Positions 25,590-35,436 of a stretch of DNA of 64,000 bases are shown one piece after another. The position numbers were made by a program, and so were the translations under genes. The DNA is from Paenibacillus sp. FSL H8-0548 (lineage in GTDB: Bacteria > Bacillota > Bacilli > Paenibacillales > Paenibacillaceae). Every line of letters starts with the position of its first letter. The stretch's first letter is position 1. Location of the stretch: positions 5,414,501 through 5,478,500 of the forward strand of contig NZ_CP152049.1 of the NCBI RefSeq assembly GCF_038630985.1. Reading direction: 5' to 3'. The notes beneath the pieces were generated by a model that saw nothing but the letters and a program-made list of their open reading frames with translations, searched no databases and had not been told where the DNA came from.

Positions 25590-25601
25590 TTTTTGTGTTA
25601 A
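25573..25601 (-). promoter_or_regulatory. xylA promoter
   Basis: On the minus strand TTAACA (25601-25596) and TAATAG (25578-25573) are separated by 17 bases, a good SigA-type pair. The XylR operator covers the -10 box and spacer. Confidence 0.65.
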
Positions 25602-25723
25602 ACTAATCATACAGTATTCAAACTGCTAACTTCGCAATATTCAGTATGTCGTACTAGCTAGCTGTATATTCGACTTTTCATGATACAATAAAACATATTT
25701 GGATTTGGACGGAGGCTTTCTTT

Positions 25724-26890
25724 TTGAAAATAAAACCAACAGGAGACTTAGCGCTCATCAAAAAAATCAATACAGCCATCGTGCTTGAGTCTGTACTGAA
25801 GCATGCTCCGCTCTCACGGGCACAAATATCCGAACAGACCGGACTTAATAAAGCGACGGTGTCCAGCCTTGTTCAGGACTTGATCGACAGCCATCTTGTC
25901 ATAGAGAATGGCCCGGGACAATCCAGCGGAGGTCGAAAACCAGTCATGCTGCTATTCAATGGAACTGCGGGTTATGCGGTTGGCATCGATCTCGGCGTCA
26001 ACTATATTCGCGGAATACTCGTTGATTTGGAGGGCAATGTCATTGCCGAGCAGCAAAGCAGCTTGAAGCAGCAGCAGTCAGAGCAAGCCATCGCGCAGCT
26101 TATGGCCTGCATTGAGCAGCTAATAAATAAAGCTCCTGAGAGCAACTACGGCGTGGTTGGCATCGGTGTCGGCGTTCCAGGTATTGTAGATGATAAGGGA
26201 ACAATACTGTTCGCTCCGAATTTAAAATGGCGACAGGTCGACCTGCAGCAGCAGCTTGAAGAGCGGTTCAGCATACCTGTTACGATAGATAATGAAGCCA
26301 ACGCTGGCGCACAGGGTGAACAAAAATACGGTGCAGGGCGCGGCATTCCGAACCAGATTTATGTAAGCGTCGGAATCGGGATCGGGACAGGCATTATTTT
26401 GAATAAAGAGCTTTACAAAGGGGCCTCCGGCTTCTCTGGGGAGCTTGGCCATCTCTCTATCGAATATGATGGGAAAGCTTGCAGCTGTGGAAATCGAGGC
26501 TGTTGGGAGTTATATGCGTCGGAGAATGCCCTGCTCGAGCGAGCAGCTTTGCTCGGCTTTGAGAATCTCGAGGAGCTGCTGCTTGCGGCAGCGGCTGGCG
26601 ATGAGCGTGTAATTGAGCTCATCCATTCGATTGGCAATTATTTAGGTGCAGGCATCGCTAATATCGTCAACGTATTTAATCCAAACGTAGTCATTATAGG
26701 CAATCGCATGAGCCGGGCAGCGGAGTGGCTGGAGCCTGCTATTCAAGCAGCTGTCGATCAACGCACGCTTTCCTATCATCGAGAGCGTATGCATATTCTG
26801 TTCGCAGAGCTGCAGGACCAATCTGCCGTTCGCGGCGCAGCTTATTACGCGATCAGCACCTTTTTCACTAAAATAAAGAGTGGTCAGTAG
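25724..26890 (+). CDS. xylR: Xylose-responsive repressor XylR (ROK family)
   Basis: 388 residues. An N-terminal winged helix-turn-helix (LSRAQISEQTGLNKATVSSLVQDLI, here split by a few residues, about 28-52) binds the operator. A ROK sugar-binding domain follows, starting VGIDLGVNYIRGILVDL and containing the ROK zinc motif CSCGNRGCWELYAS. Xylose binding normally releases the operator. Start is TTG with GGAGG eight bases upstream. Divergent from xylAB, in the standard Bacillales arrangement. The three 100-bp repeats begin six bases after its stop codon. Confidence 0.94.
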   Translation: MKIKPTGDLALIKKINTAIVLESVLKHAPLSRAQISEQTGLNKATVSSLVQDLIDSHLVIENGPGQSSGGRKPVMLLFNGTAGYAVGIDLGVNYIRGILVDLEGNVIAEQQSSLKQQQSEQAIAQLMACIEQLINKAPESNYGVVGIGVGVPGIVDDKGTILFAPNLKWRQVDLQQQLEERFSIPVTIDNEANAGAQGEQKYGAGRGIPNQIYVSVGIGIGTGIILNKELYKGASGFSGELGHLSIEYDGKACSCGNRGCWELYASENALLERAALLGFENLEELLLAAAAGDERVIELIHSIGNYLGAGIANIVNVFNPNVVIIGNRMSRAAEWLEPAIQAAVDQRTLSYHRERMHILFAELQDQSAVRGAAYYAISTFFTKIKSGQ

Positions 26891-26895
26891 ACTTG

Positions 26896-27195
26896 GGTGA
26901 AACGGCTGTCGCCATCCTTTGGCGGCGCCAGCGCGTTTCATTCCGGAGAAATATAGAGAAAGTAGGACGAAATGATATCCTTTCCTATATTTCAAGGTGA
27001 AACGGCTATCGCCGTCCTTTGGCGGCGCCAGCGCGTTTCATTCCGGAGAAATATAGAGAAAGTAGGACGAAATGATATCCTTTCCTATATTTCAAGGTGA
27101 AACGGCTATCGCCGTCCTTTGGCGGCGCCAGCGCGTTTCATTCCGGAGAAATATAGAGAAAGTAGAACGAAATGATATCCTTTCCTATATTTTAA
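26896..27195. repeat. Three head-to-tail copies of a 100-bp two-hairpin repeat
   Basis: Copies start at 26896, 26996 and 27096, an exact 100-bp period with only a few base changes. Each has a GC-rich module (GTGAAACGGCT...AGCGCGTTTCA, with inner CGCC/GGCG pairing) and an AT-rich module in which AAATATAGAGAAAG pairs with CTTTCCTATATTT. This makes two potential stem-loops per unit. No coding frame is conserved. Related single copies lie at 47353-47450 (inverted) and 62818-62919, with a degenerate one at 13146. Confidence 0.92.
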
Positions 27196-27198
27196 ACA

Positions 27199-27248
27199 AA
27201 AGGCAGTCCAGAACGATATTATTCGTTTCTTAGGCTGCCTTTTTTTGT
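27199..27248. terminator. Two-way terminator between xylR and the HAD gene
   Basis: AAAGGCAG pairs with CTGCCTTT, with an inner GAACGA/TTCGTTC stem and T-runs on both strands. It lies between convergent genes. Confidence 0.82.
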
Positions 27249-27269
27249 AATGCCAACGTCCTTAAAAGT

Positions 27270-27944
27270 TTATAGTGAAGAAACAATAGGAATGAGTTCC
27301 GCTAAATCTTCAATGCTCGTAACTGCAACTGCATTATCAGCTAACGACTGATCATTTCTTTTCCATATCGCTTTCATACCGACGCTTTCGCTTGCTCGAA
27401 TATCATTATCAAGATGATCTCCTACAAATAATGCATCTTTTGCCTCTACCCCAAGCTTGGATAAAGCACGATTGAAAATGGCAGGGTCGGGCTTTCTCAA
27501 GCCCTCCCACTCCGATATCAATACCTCGTCAAATAAATGATCAATTTTTAAAGCCTTGAAATTGTCGAATTGAAATTGACCGTAGCCGTTCGATACAAGC
27601 GCAAGCTTTATCCCACTCGCCTTCAGCTCAGTCAGCATTTCGTTCAAATGAGGATAACCGATGCAATGGTCCTGAAACTTGGCAACATAATCGCTAAGAA
27701 GCTCTTCCCATTCCAAGCTATCTATTGAAAACTCCAATATTAGCTGCTGATATACTTTATCCTTCCACACATAACCATGGTTATCCAGCTCAATGAAACG
27801 GTTCACATACAACTCTTTATCAATTCCTGATTGATTAAACAAGCGCTCATACTGCTCTCGGACAAACCTTGCCAGGGAAGCATCGCGATCAAGCAATGTA
27901 CCGTCTAAATCAAATAAAACAGCTTTTATGCCCAAAGTGCTCAC
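27270..27944 (-). CDS. HAD-superfamily hydrolase (YjjG/phosphoglycolate-phosphatase-like)
   Basis: 224-residue cytosolic phosphatase of the HAD family. Motif I FDLDGTLLD (nucleophile Asp), motif II LVSNGYGQ, the motif III Lys in GLRKPDPAIF and motif IV FVGDHLDNDIRASESVG are all intact. The cap between motifs I and II is helical (C1 type), as in small-metabolite phosphatases such as YjjG. Start is GTG behind AAGGAAAAGG. It lies 30 bases downstream of the giant exported-protein gene on the same strand, so some read-through co-expression is possible; no functional link is evident. Substrate unknown. Confidence 0.88.
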   Translation of the reverse strand: MSTLGIKAVLFDLDGTLLDRDASLARFVREQYERLFNQSGIDKELYVNRFIELDNHGYVWKDKVYQQLILEFSIDSLEWEELLSDYVAKFQDHCIGYPHLNEMLTELKASGIKLALVSNGYGQFQFDNFKALKIDHLFDEVLISEWEGLRKPDPAIFNRALSKLGVEAKDALFVGDHLDNDIRASESVGMKAIWKRNDQSLADNAVAVTSIEDLAELIPIVSSL

Positions 27945-27974
27945 ACCTTTTCCTTTTATTTAAAATACCAGTAG

Positions 27975-30900
27975 CTATTGAACCCGGTGTACACTCACAA
28001 TATTTATCGTCTGGCCATCAATTGCTGCGTTAACTTGCGTGGTTACTATTGTGCCATTGTTGTAATAGGCTGTGAATGTGAATTCGATTGGACCCTTTGC
28101 CAGCTTGGTGAATGAAGAGTCCCAAAGCGTTCCCTTCCAATGAGAAGGCGCGCTGCTTGTAGATATTAGCGTCGTGCTATATTCACCGAACTGTACCGCT
28201 ACACTATCCGCTTTCGTCTCGGTTCCAGTCAACGTTGTATCAGCCTCCAAAACAAACTTCTCTCCTGCCCAAAATAGTGAATAACCGCGAGGCAGATTCT
28301 CGTTTCCGGATGCTTTCAGATTAAACTTCTTGCGATGCTGATCCCACAGCTCCGTATGCAGCACAGCACCGCGAAGCTGAAGCGGCAGCACTTGAATCGT
28401 CTTGGTCACGATAATCGGTTCAGCTATTCCATCACTAACGAGCATTTTCATGCTCCATACACCAACCGTTGTCAATCGGAGTGAAGGTCCTCTTGACGGA
28501 TAGCTCTGTGCACTCGAAGTATAAGCATAGCTGCTTTTTACCCCCAGCGGACTGGTCAGCTCGTAAACAATAGAGAGCGTATCCCCGTCTGGATCAGCTG
28601 CACTGGATACAAATGTCGTCATATCACCTTCATATACCGGCTTTGGTGACCAGTCAAAATCACCTGTCGGCGGGCGATTGGTAGAGAAGTGAATATAAGC
28701 ATAGTGTCCTTCATTTCCAGCGATATCATAATCAAGTACCGTAACACGATATTCTTGTCCCGGTACTAAACCCGCTACCCGGTAGGACTGCTTACTCAGT
28801 GCCAGCGGTGTGCTGTACTCAGCTACGCCATCGCCATTCAAGTCGATGTTTGATACGCTGCCGTCTTTATTCACCCTCTGCAGATAGAATGTTCTAGTGG
28901 CATGTCCCGAGGATGGCGACGCATCACTAAAGGCATTAAACCTGACAGTAACCGCCGTGGGTTCTACCTCCAGCTGTTCGTTCACATCTGCCGGCTTCAC
29001 CGTATCTACGAAGAAAAATCCATTCGCGGAAAACGGCCCCCATACGTAGCTGTCGTTTGCCCGAGCTTTCCAGTAATGCAGACCTTCGGCGAGAGATGCA
29101 GGTGTATAGCTTGCTGCTGCTGTTGCCGATTCGGTATCGACGACCTTTGCTCCGCTCGATGCGCGATACACTTCATAATCTATAGCAGTGGTCGGATGGT
29201 TTTCCGGATCTATGGTGAATACACGCAGTTGCGGCCGATTGGAGTTCGTATACATGGGATTCACGGCATCTGGACCATTAAAGGACAGCAAGTACGTTTG
29301 TGGTGGCTGATTAAGTACAAAATATCTGATATTACTTAGAGCAGACCAAACGCCTTTTGAGTATACCTGCCCCTGCACTTTAACCACTCGCCCTTGCTGA
29401 ATGGTATCTTCTAGTACGGGATACGTTAGAGCGTTGCCCTCATGCTCAATAGACAAGATGGTTTCATTTGTATCGACATAAGCTAGAGTTAAACGATATT
29501 GCTCTTGTGGATCGTTCTGAGCATCATAATACGTCCATCGTATCGTTGGCTCTTTCACGTAGGTTGTTGGTGCTGCTGCCATCGTTCCTGCTGGTACAGT
29601 TATCGTCATGACCGGCTTCGTTTGATTTACAGCAGGTAAAGCATCCTTATACACGATCGTTTGCTCCCAATAGGACCATGCCCCGTGAATATCTCGTACT
29701 TGTTCCTGGATAATCAACTCTACACCCGGACGATTGTAGTACTCACGTTTTCCTGTCGTCCATGTGGTTTGATCGGCCCATCTTGTTCTAAACAGCTTGT
29801 CTGATAAAATGTGTGCAATATCGGGATCGTATGATGCGTCATACGTTTCATAATCGAGTGATTCGCCTTCCGCGAACACCAGCCCCGTAAATCGAACATC
29901 AGGCTGCGCTACTGGTCTGCGATGAACATAGAGCAGCTTGGTTATTGGCTCCGACCATTTGTGATATCCCGTTAGTCCTGGATTATCTTGAGCACGATAA
30001 GTGATCTCATAAACGCCTGCTTTTTCCAATGCATTGACCGTTGAACCATACGTATTGCCATTATGGACGCTCAAACCTTCCGGATTTTCAAAGAAATTCG
30101 GGTTGTGGCTATAGCTCCATTCTTCGGCACCTACAGGATCTTCCTCAATATCATTAAAAAGCTTCTCGTAGGAAATCGGATCATTAACGAGAACGGTGTC
30201 ATACGTTTCTTGCGTGTATGTGTCGCCATAGTTCGTTTTCTTTACATTGGAGAATATAGCATTCGATTGGCCCAGTGAGATAATCCCAGCGAATCCGCTT
30301 GAATACGTGGCGTTTGTTACTTCAATCACCTTTGCATGGTTTACGTAAACACTATGCGTACCATTTATCGACTCTACTTTAATCGGATACGTGCTGTAAG
30401 CCGATCGAGTTAAAGGAGCCGATTTTAATAGTGTTTTCACACCGGAGACTACTTGATAAAACGATAGAGTATCTTTACTCCATTCCATTGCATACATGTT
30501 TCTTTCGTCTTGAATTTGAATTCCCGCACCGATAGATTTATCGTTAGTAATATCATTTACGCTAACATTAAATTCTAAAGCGTAGTTTTTCATTCGACTT
30601 CCTGCATCGTAAAACAATCCGCCCCAATTATCATCAAATATGCCTACTGTATCTGCATCTATCTCTTGGACGTTAGTTTTTCCTGAAGCGGATACGAAAG
30701 GTACAACAACAAACGGGAATCTCTTTTGCGCAATTAAGAAAACCGCACCATTAGGCAAGACAGGAGTAACATAGTTCCTTCCTGTACCCCAATAAGTAGA
30801 ATCTACTCCAGTGTACAAAGGTTCAACTACCATATTAGTTAGTGTGTCAAAATTACGGAGCGCATATCTACTCATTTCTCCTGCCACATATGGATACCCA

Positions 30901-33900
30901 AAGGCTACAGAAAATAATTGACCATTAGAAAGAATTCCTGTTTGGTATGAATAACCTACAGAATCAACGGGTATACTTCGGAATAGAAAGGCACCTGTTT
31001 TAGAAAAAAGATAAAGATATTCACCTTCTCCTACCGCTACAGTACCGTCCTCTTTAACTAAAGGAACATATCCACCACTGCCATTTGAAGTGTTATACTC
31101 CCTGAAAGAAGTGTATAAAGCAATTTGACTCATATTGCTTGTATTATATACCGTGAAATAACTCTTTGAATCACTATTTACAACCGCTCCCAAGCCCATT
31201 CTATATAGATAATTTCCATCATCACTAAGAGACATTTCCGACTTGCCAGCGGTACCCATGACTAATGGAGAATCTATCCTTGAACCATTGGGAGTTATCT
31301 TGCTTATAGCTTTTCCCGAAATATAAATAGTTCCGTTTGGTGCAACAATCATTTTTGACTCAACTGTGAAGTTACCTAAAGAATACCTATTTATTTTAGG
31401 ACCTGTTGTTACCCAATCTAAGCTACGACTTTTGACGTTATACTTATAATATCTAGTTTCAATTTCGTTGTAGTTATCTGCGATTTCAACCTTAAAAACA
31501 ACAGACTTATGGTCTGGAATCAAACCTAGAAATGTTACGCTGGGATATAAATTTTCAACACTATCAATATGAATAGAATGAGACTCCTCTTTTTCCCCTC
31601 TGTTATTATGGATATCAAAGTAAATATCTTTTTGGGAGTTTGGCTCAACACCGTAAGAATAGAACCTCTCATCGGCTTGTAATGATACGAGAGTATTGGC
31701 ACTTTGGTTCTGTATTGTAAAAGCAGGTCTCAATAATGCTCCTGTTACAGCGTCTCTTTCTTCATACACCCTCGCATTATACGGTCCTGTAAGTAGGTAT
31801 AAACGGTTATTATTGAATATTGTTTCGGAAGCTATACTATAATTGTTATCAAAGACACCTCCTCCAAGATCCTTACTAATATACCATCTAGGTTTAGCTA
31901 CAAGATCAGAAGCCAAACTATACTTGTTTCTGCCATTAGCCCCCATACCAGCATTGGGATATTTAAGATCGAAACTAATCAACTCAGCGTCCTTTGTTTG
32001 TAAAGACGCTCGGTTACTCTTCCACCCTATCTTTAGCTCGTCTCCACCGATGTAAGGTTTCTTTAGTACCCAAGAACGGAATATAGAATCTGGAGTATAG
32101 TTTGTTATCGGCGGTCCGCTATCCTCTCCTTGCCCGGGCTGCTGGGTAATACCAAATGCATTAAAATTAACCGTAGGTGTATAGTTGAGAACGTCTGTTA
32201 CAACAAACGCCGATGTTCCTTTTTTTCCATAGTCCTCTGTAACCGTAGCCCTGTATTGCCTTTTGCCAACAGTAGCATAACTTAGACTATGAGTGGTTTT
32301 GTACACTCCATCATATAGAGTTGTCCACGATTCCTCATCGAAATCACCATTATTATTGTGATCATAACGTTCCTCTATCAATAAATGCTGTAACAAATCA
32401 TAATCAGGGCTTTCAGCATCCATAAAGAGCATAAATGCGTTATTTCGGTATATTTCCGTAGGTGCAATAACCTCAATCGTTGGCGGTAGATCTGGAACCA
32501 CCTCTATTAAAAGATCGGACCAATCGCTGACTCTATTTGTTGTGTCATATACTTTACCTTCGAGCATGTACTGCCCCACCGAAAGATTATTAACTGTAGG
32601 AAAATTAATTGTATATAATGGGTCACCAACTTTTTTATATCTTTGTTCATCTCTGCTGTGATCAATGCTAACACCACGCTTATCAAGCGGAGTATAAGAG
32701 TTGTTTAGATGGTAAGGGACAGGTATTTCTCTACCCTCGATTAATTTTGTTGGTCCGGATACAATAGCAACAGGTTTTGGATCGATTACAGTTAAGGTAG
32801 TTGTAACACTATCTGTTCCTCGATCATCACTCGCTCTAAATGTTGCATGGTATGTGCCCGGTTGCGTGAAAAGCTGATTATAGTATTCATATTTACTTTT
32901 GTCTGTTAGAAGCAAATCTAAGTTGTTAGAGAAACCCCATACAAAAGAATCGAATCCGGATGAGCTATTAAGTAGGGATGCTGTTTCTCCAGCAATAATC
33001 TCAGAAGGTGCAAAACGTATACCGACTTTCATCGCCGGCCTTGGTGTAGGTGTTGGTTCGGGTGTAGTGCTTGGGTTAGGTGTTGCTAAAGTAGCTACAT
33101 TAATGATGAACTTCGTCCACTCTGATACCTTTTTCGCGCTATTGGTAACACGAAGCTCTACTACATACTTTCCTTCTACGACTAAGTCTTTAGCTACAGG
33201 TTTAGTTGCTATCGTCTTGCCAGCAGGGTTGGTATATTTCCATTCTCGAATCGTTATTGCTTCCTTGCCCGGCGAATACGATAGTAGATCATCGAGGGTT
33301 GGATTTACTGATGGTTTAATCGTTACTTCTGACTTGGTGCGATTATCGCCTTCCAAATGCGAGATAATGGCTATTGGTGTGGTGGGTTCGTTTTTCTTAC
33401 TAAATACAATTTGAAATGGCATCGTATTATTATTTTCATTTGATTCGGTAACTGCTTTTCCAAAATCGGTCATGGCTGTGTATTTAATGATTCCTGAAAT
33501 AGTAGAGGACACTGTTACAGATACGGTTTTAATTTGCCCAGGAGGAACATTGGAAATTACTTCTGACTTTATGCTTGTCCCTACGATTCCTACAGTGAAA
33601 GGACCCGAATTTGTATTACCTTCATTTTTTGAAGTAATTTGTACCGTAACACTATCTCCAATCCATGATGCTGCAGCTGCTTCTACAGGATCGGTTTTAA
33701 TATCTGTAATAACGAGATCTGGTTGTTCTTTAACTTCCAAGGGGGCTAATGGAGGAATATAGAACATTTCATACCAGTAAGATCCGTCTGGTTGCCAAAT
33801 ATTCCACATTTGAATTACGCCTGGAGTAAACTTTGTGGGTATTTGTTGAATAACCACATAATCCTTTAGTGTATCACCTGTCCATCCTTTATTGGTTCGT

Positions 33901-34445
33901 TTATTATAGCTTTGAATGAATGTTGGTGACTCATTATAAGGATCATACATTGATTCTAACCATTTTTTCGCGTCTGGATGAGATGTTAATTCAAATGTTG
34001 ATTGAACACCCTTATTCTTGATCGTCGGATCAGACCAAGGAGTTTTCACCCAGTTTTTAGCAACGTGTAATGTTGCTCTGGAATCGCTCCGGAAGAGCCA
34101 ATTTCGAAAGACAGTACCATTAACGTCATAACCTAGATAGCGCCACTGGCTTTGATCATATTCGTTACCTGATACATTGTCTGGGGTACCATAAACAACT
34201 AATTTTTTCCCTATTCCGCAAGCGTCAGATAAATAATTTCCGTTTAACTTCATTACACCTTTGGCTGTACTTACAGAGGTCGGTATACTATTTTGTGTTA
34301 TTAGGATTTTAGATTTTACATCATAGTCGGACGGGATAGGACAGGATTTGTTAGCTGCTAGAACAGTTTGATATTGAAAAGTATTTAAAACAATTATGAT
34401 AAGCAAAGTTAAAAGTAGTAGTTTCCTTCCAAGTGAAACAATCAC
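27975..34445 (-). CDS. Giant exported modular surface protein (CARDB, PKD-like, LamG-like, FN3)
   Basis: 2156 residues with a signal peptide (about 1-31). Residues ~32-235 are an unrecognised unit. A CARDB domain follows (about 239-340, beginning QPDLVITDI). A PKD-like domain and a Thr/Pro linker (about 452-468) lead to further PKD-like domains. Residues ~900-1250 contain repeated blade-like strands that could be a beta-propeller, then a LamG-like sandwich (about 1263-1405), more Ig/FN3 modules, a clear FN3 (about 1825-1922) and PKD (about 1922-2020), and a C-terminal domain. No LPxTG or SLH anchor is seen. It starts five bases after the SLH-protein gene, so the two are one operon and the SLH protein may anchor it. 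The upstream-coding half is visibly AT-richer. Function unknown; adhesion or polymer binding is the likely guess. Confidence 0.85.
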   Translation of the reverse strand: MIVSLGRKLLLLTLLIIIVLNTFQYQTVLAANKSCPIPSDYDVKSKILITQNSIPTSVSTAKGVMKLNGNYLSDACGIGKKLVVYGTPDNVSGNEYDQSQWRYLGYDVNGTVFRNWLFRSDSRATLHVAKNWVKTPWSDPTIKNKGVQSTFELTSHPDAKKWLESMYDPYNESPTFIQSYNKRTNKGWTGDTLKDYVVIQQIPTKFTPGVIQMWNIWQPDGSYWYEMFYIPPLAPLEVKEQPDLVITDIKTDPVEAAAASWIGDSVTVQITSKNEGNTNSGPFTVGIVGTSIKSEVISNVPPGQIKTVSVTVSSTISGIIKYTAMTDFGKAVTESNENNNTMPFQIVFSKKNEPTTPIAIISHLEGDNRTKSEVTIKPSVNPTLDDLLSYSPGKEAITIREWKYTNPAGKTIATKPVAKDLVVEGKYVVELRVTNSAKKVSEWTKFIINVATLATPNPSTTPEPTPTPRPAMKVGIRFAPSEIIAGETASLLNSSSGFDSFVWGFSNNLDLLLTDKSKYEYYNQLFTQPGTYHATFRASDDRGTDSVTTTLTVIDPKPVAIVSGPTKLIEGREIPVPYHLNNSYTPLDKRGVSIDHSRDEQRYKKVGDPLYTINFPTVNNLSVGQYMLEGKVYDTTNRVSDWSDLLIEVVPDLPPTIEVIAPTEIYRNNAFMLFMDAESPDYDLLQHLLIEERYDHNNNGDFDEESWTTLYDGVYKTTHSLSYATVGKRQYRATVTEDYGKKGTSAFVVTDVLNYTPTVNFNAFGITQQPGQGEDSGPPITNYTPDSIFRSWVLKKPYIGGDELKIGWKSNRASLQTKDAELISFDLKYPNAGMGANGRNKYSLASDLVAKPRWYISKDLGGGVFDNNYSIASETIFNNNRLYLLTGPYNARVYEERDAVTGALLRPAFTIQNQSANTLVSLQADERFYSYGVEPNSQKDIYFDIHNNRGEKEESHSIHIDSVENLYPSVTFLGLIPDHKSVVFKVEIADNYNEIETRYYKYNVKSRSLDWVTTGPKINRYSLGNFTVESKMIVAPNGTIYISGKAISKITPNGSRIDSPLVMGTAGKSEMSLSDDGNYLYRMGLGAVVNSDSKSYFTVYNTSNMSQIALYTSFREYNTSNGSGGYVPLVKEDGTVAVGEGEYLYLFSKTGAFLFRSIPVDSVGYSYQTGILSNGQLFSVAFGYPYVAGEMSRYALRNFDTLTNMVVEPLYTGVDSTYWGTGRNYVTPVLPNGAVFLIAQKRFPFVVVPFVSASGKTNVQEIDADTVGIFDDNWGGLFYDAGSRMKNYALEFNVSVNDITNDKSIGAGIQIQDERNMYAMEWSKDTLSFYQVVSGVKTLLKSAPLTRSAYSTYPIKVESINGTHSVYVNHAKVIEVTNATYSSGFAGIISLGQSNAIFSNVKKTNYGDTYTQETYDTVLVNDPISYEKLFNDIEEDPVGAEEWSYSHNPNFFENPEGLSVHNGNTYGSTVNALEKAGVYEITYRAQDNPGLTGYHKWSEPITKLLYVHRRPVAQPDVRFTGLVFAEGESLDYETYDASYDPDIAHILSDKLFRTRWADQTTWTTGKREYYNRPGVELIIQEQVRDIHGAWSYWEQTIVYKDALPAVNQTKPVMTITVPAGTMAAAPTTYVKEPTIRWTYYDAQNDPQEQYRLTLAYVDTNETILSIEHEGNALTYPVLEDTIQQGRVVKVQGQVYSKGVWSALSNIRYFVLNQPPQTYLLSFNGPDAVNPMYTNSNRPQLRVFTIDPENHPTTAIDYEVYRASSGAKVVDTESATAAASYTPASLAEGLHYWKARANDSYVWGPFSANGFFFVDTVKPADVNEQLEVEPTAVTVRFNAFSDASPSSGHATRTFYLQRVNKDGSVSNIDLNGDGVAEYSTPLALSKQSYRVAGLVPGQEYRVTVLDYDIAGNEGHYAYIHFSTNRPPTGDFDWSPKPVYEGDMTTFVSSAADPDGDTLSIVYELTSPLGVKSSYAYTSSAQSYPSRGPSLRLTTVGVWSMKMLVSDGIAEPIIVTKTIQVLPLQLRGAVLHTELWDQHRKKFNLKASGNENLPRGYSLFWAGEKFVLEADTTLTGTETKADSVAVQFGEYSTTLISTSSAPSHWKGTLWDSSFTKLAKGPIEFTFTAYYNNGTIVTTQVNAAIDGQTINIVSVHRVQ

Positions 34446-34449
34446 GATT

Positions 34450-35436
34450 TTACACCCCGATTTCTATAGTAACCTTTTTATTATTATTGGCCTTATATGC
34501 ACCAAATGAGCGGCCATCATACTTAGTGACAATAGAATTTTTTCCTTCAACAAATTTCATATCATTTACTTTAATATAACTTGCATAGGCTTTTTCAAAT
34601 GATGTAGGAAAGTAATTTTTAAGCAAATCTTTCACAATTGCTTTATTATCAGCAGTTGGATCAGCGATTATGATGTTGGTTTGTTTATACTCAATGTTAT
34701 ATTCGACAACAAGAGTATTATCAAAAAAATCTTCTGAGCCTTTTGTATTAATTAAGACGACACCATTATGTCCGTACGTGGTGGTCCCTTTGAAACTTGG
34801 AAGAGATTGAATAAGTGTGTTGATCTGTTCTTTCGTTTTTGGATATTCCACCACCACCGCAACAGGATTCTTCACAATCAGCGTATTAGTAATCATCACA
34901 ACCGCCTCAGCTCGAGTCGCGTTCTTTTCTCCACCCATTGATCCATCGGGATACCCCTTCATAATCTCCAATTTCTTCGCAACTGCCAGATACCCCGATT
35001 TTACGCCCTCGGCATCTTTCCCGAGTGCACGAATCGTCATGCGGGCGATCTCTTCACGCGTAATCATCTTATTCGGCTCGAAATTACTCTCCTTGTAATC
35101 GCCAACTTTTATAATGGATTGTTTCAGACCAGTAGCAATATAAGCGCGAAACCACCCCTTGTCATCGACAAAAGGTGTATCGATATCTTCAGCTTTGAGT
35201 TTCACAGCAACAACGAGCGACTTCAAAAACTCAGCTCGCGTCATATTCGCATTCGGTTTAAACGTGCTTGCATCGTAGCCGTTAATCCAGCCCTGCGTCA
35301 CAGCTGCATCAATCTCTGTTTTCGCCCAGTGCGTCTTAGTATCGGCAAATGCAGCTGCTGCGACGGCTGTCTGGCAGTTCGCCACCATCATAACTATTAG
35401 TACTATCGTTAGAATTCGTTGTCTTATTTTTTGCAT
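34450..35436 (-). CDS. S-layer-homology (SLH) domain surface protein
   Basis: 328 residues from the ATG at 35436, which has a GAGGAGTGG site. A signal peptide precedes AFADTKTHWAKTEIDAAV, the first of three SLH repeats (about 25-200; the others contain FVDDKGWFRAYIATGL and YLAVAKKLEIMKGYPDGSM). SLH domains bind pyruvylated secondary wall polymer. The C-terminal ~130 residues are an unrecognised domain (VVEYPKTKEQINTLIQSLP onward). The gene for the 2156-residue protein follows after only four bases. By eye the DNA switches from ordinary composition in the SLH part to distinctly AT-rich in the C-terminal part, near 34830. Confidence 0.88.
   Translation of the reverse strand: MQKIRQRILTIVLIVMMVANCQTAVAAAAFADTKTHWAKTEIDAAVTQGWINGYDASTFKPNANMTRAEFLKSLVVAVKLKAEDIDTPFVDDKGWFRAYIATGLKQSIIKVGDYKESNFEPNKMITREEIARMTIRALGKDAEGVKSGYLAVAKKLEIMKGYPDGSMGGEKNATRAEAVVMITNTLIVKNPVAVVVEYPKTKEQINTLIQSLPSFKGTTTYGHNGVVLINTKGSEDFFDNTLVVEYNIEYKQTNIIIADPTADNKAIVKDLLKNYFPTSFEKAYASYIKVNDMKFVEGKNSIVTKYDGRSFGAYKANNNKKVTIEIGV

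Noticed and set aside
26642..26995. Minus-strand open frame antisense to xylR, sharing SLYFSGMKRA with frames near 47.4 kb
   Set aside because: The shared peptide comes from reading the 100-bp repeat in the same frame, not from a protein family.
34817..35098. Plus-strand open frames antisense to the SLH and giant genes
   Set aside because: They follow the codon pattern of the true minus-strand genes and lack start signals.
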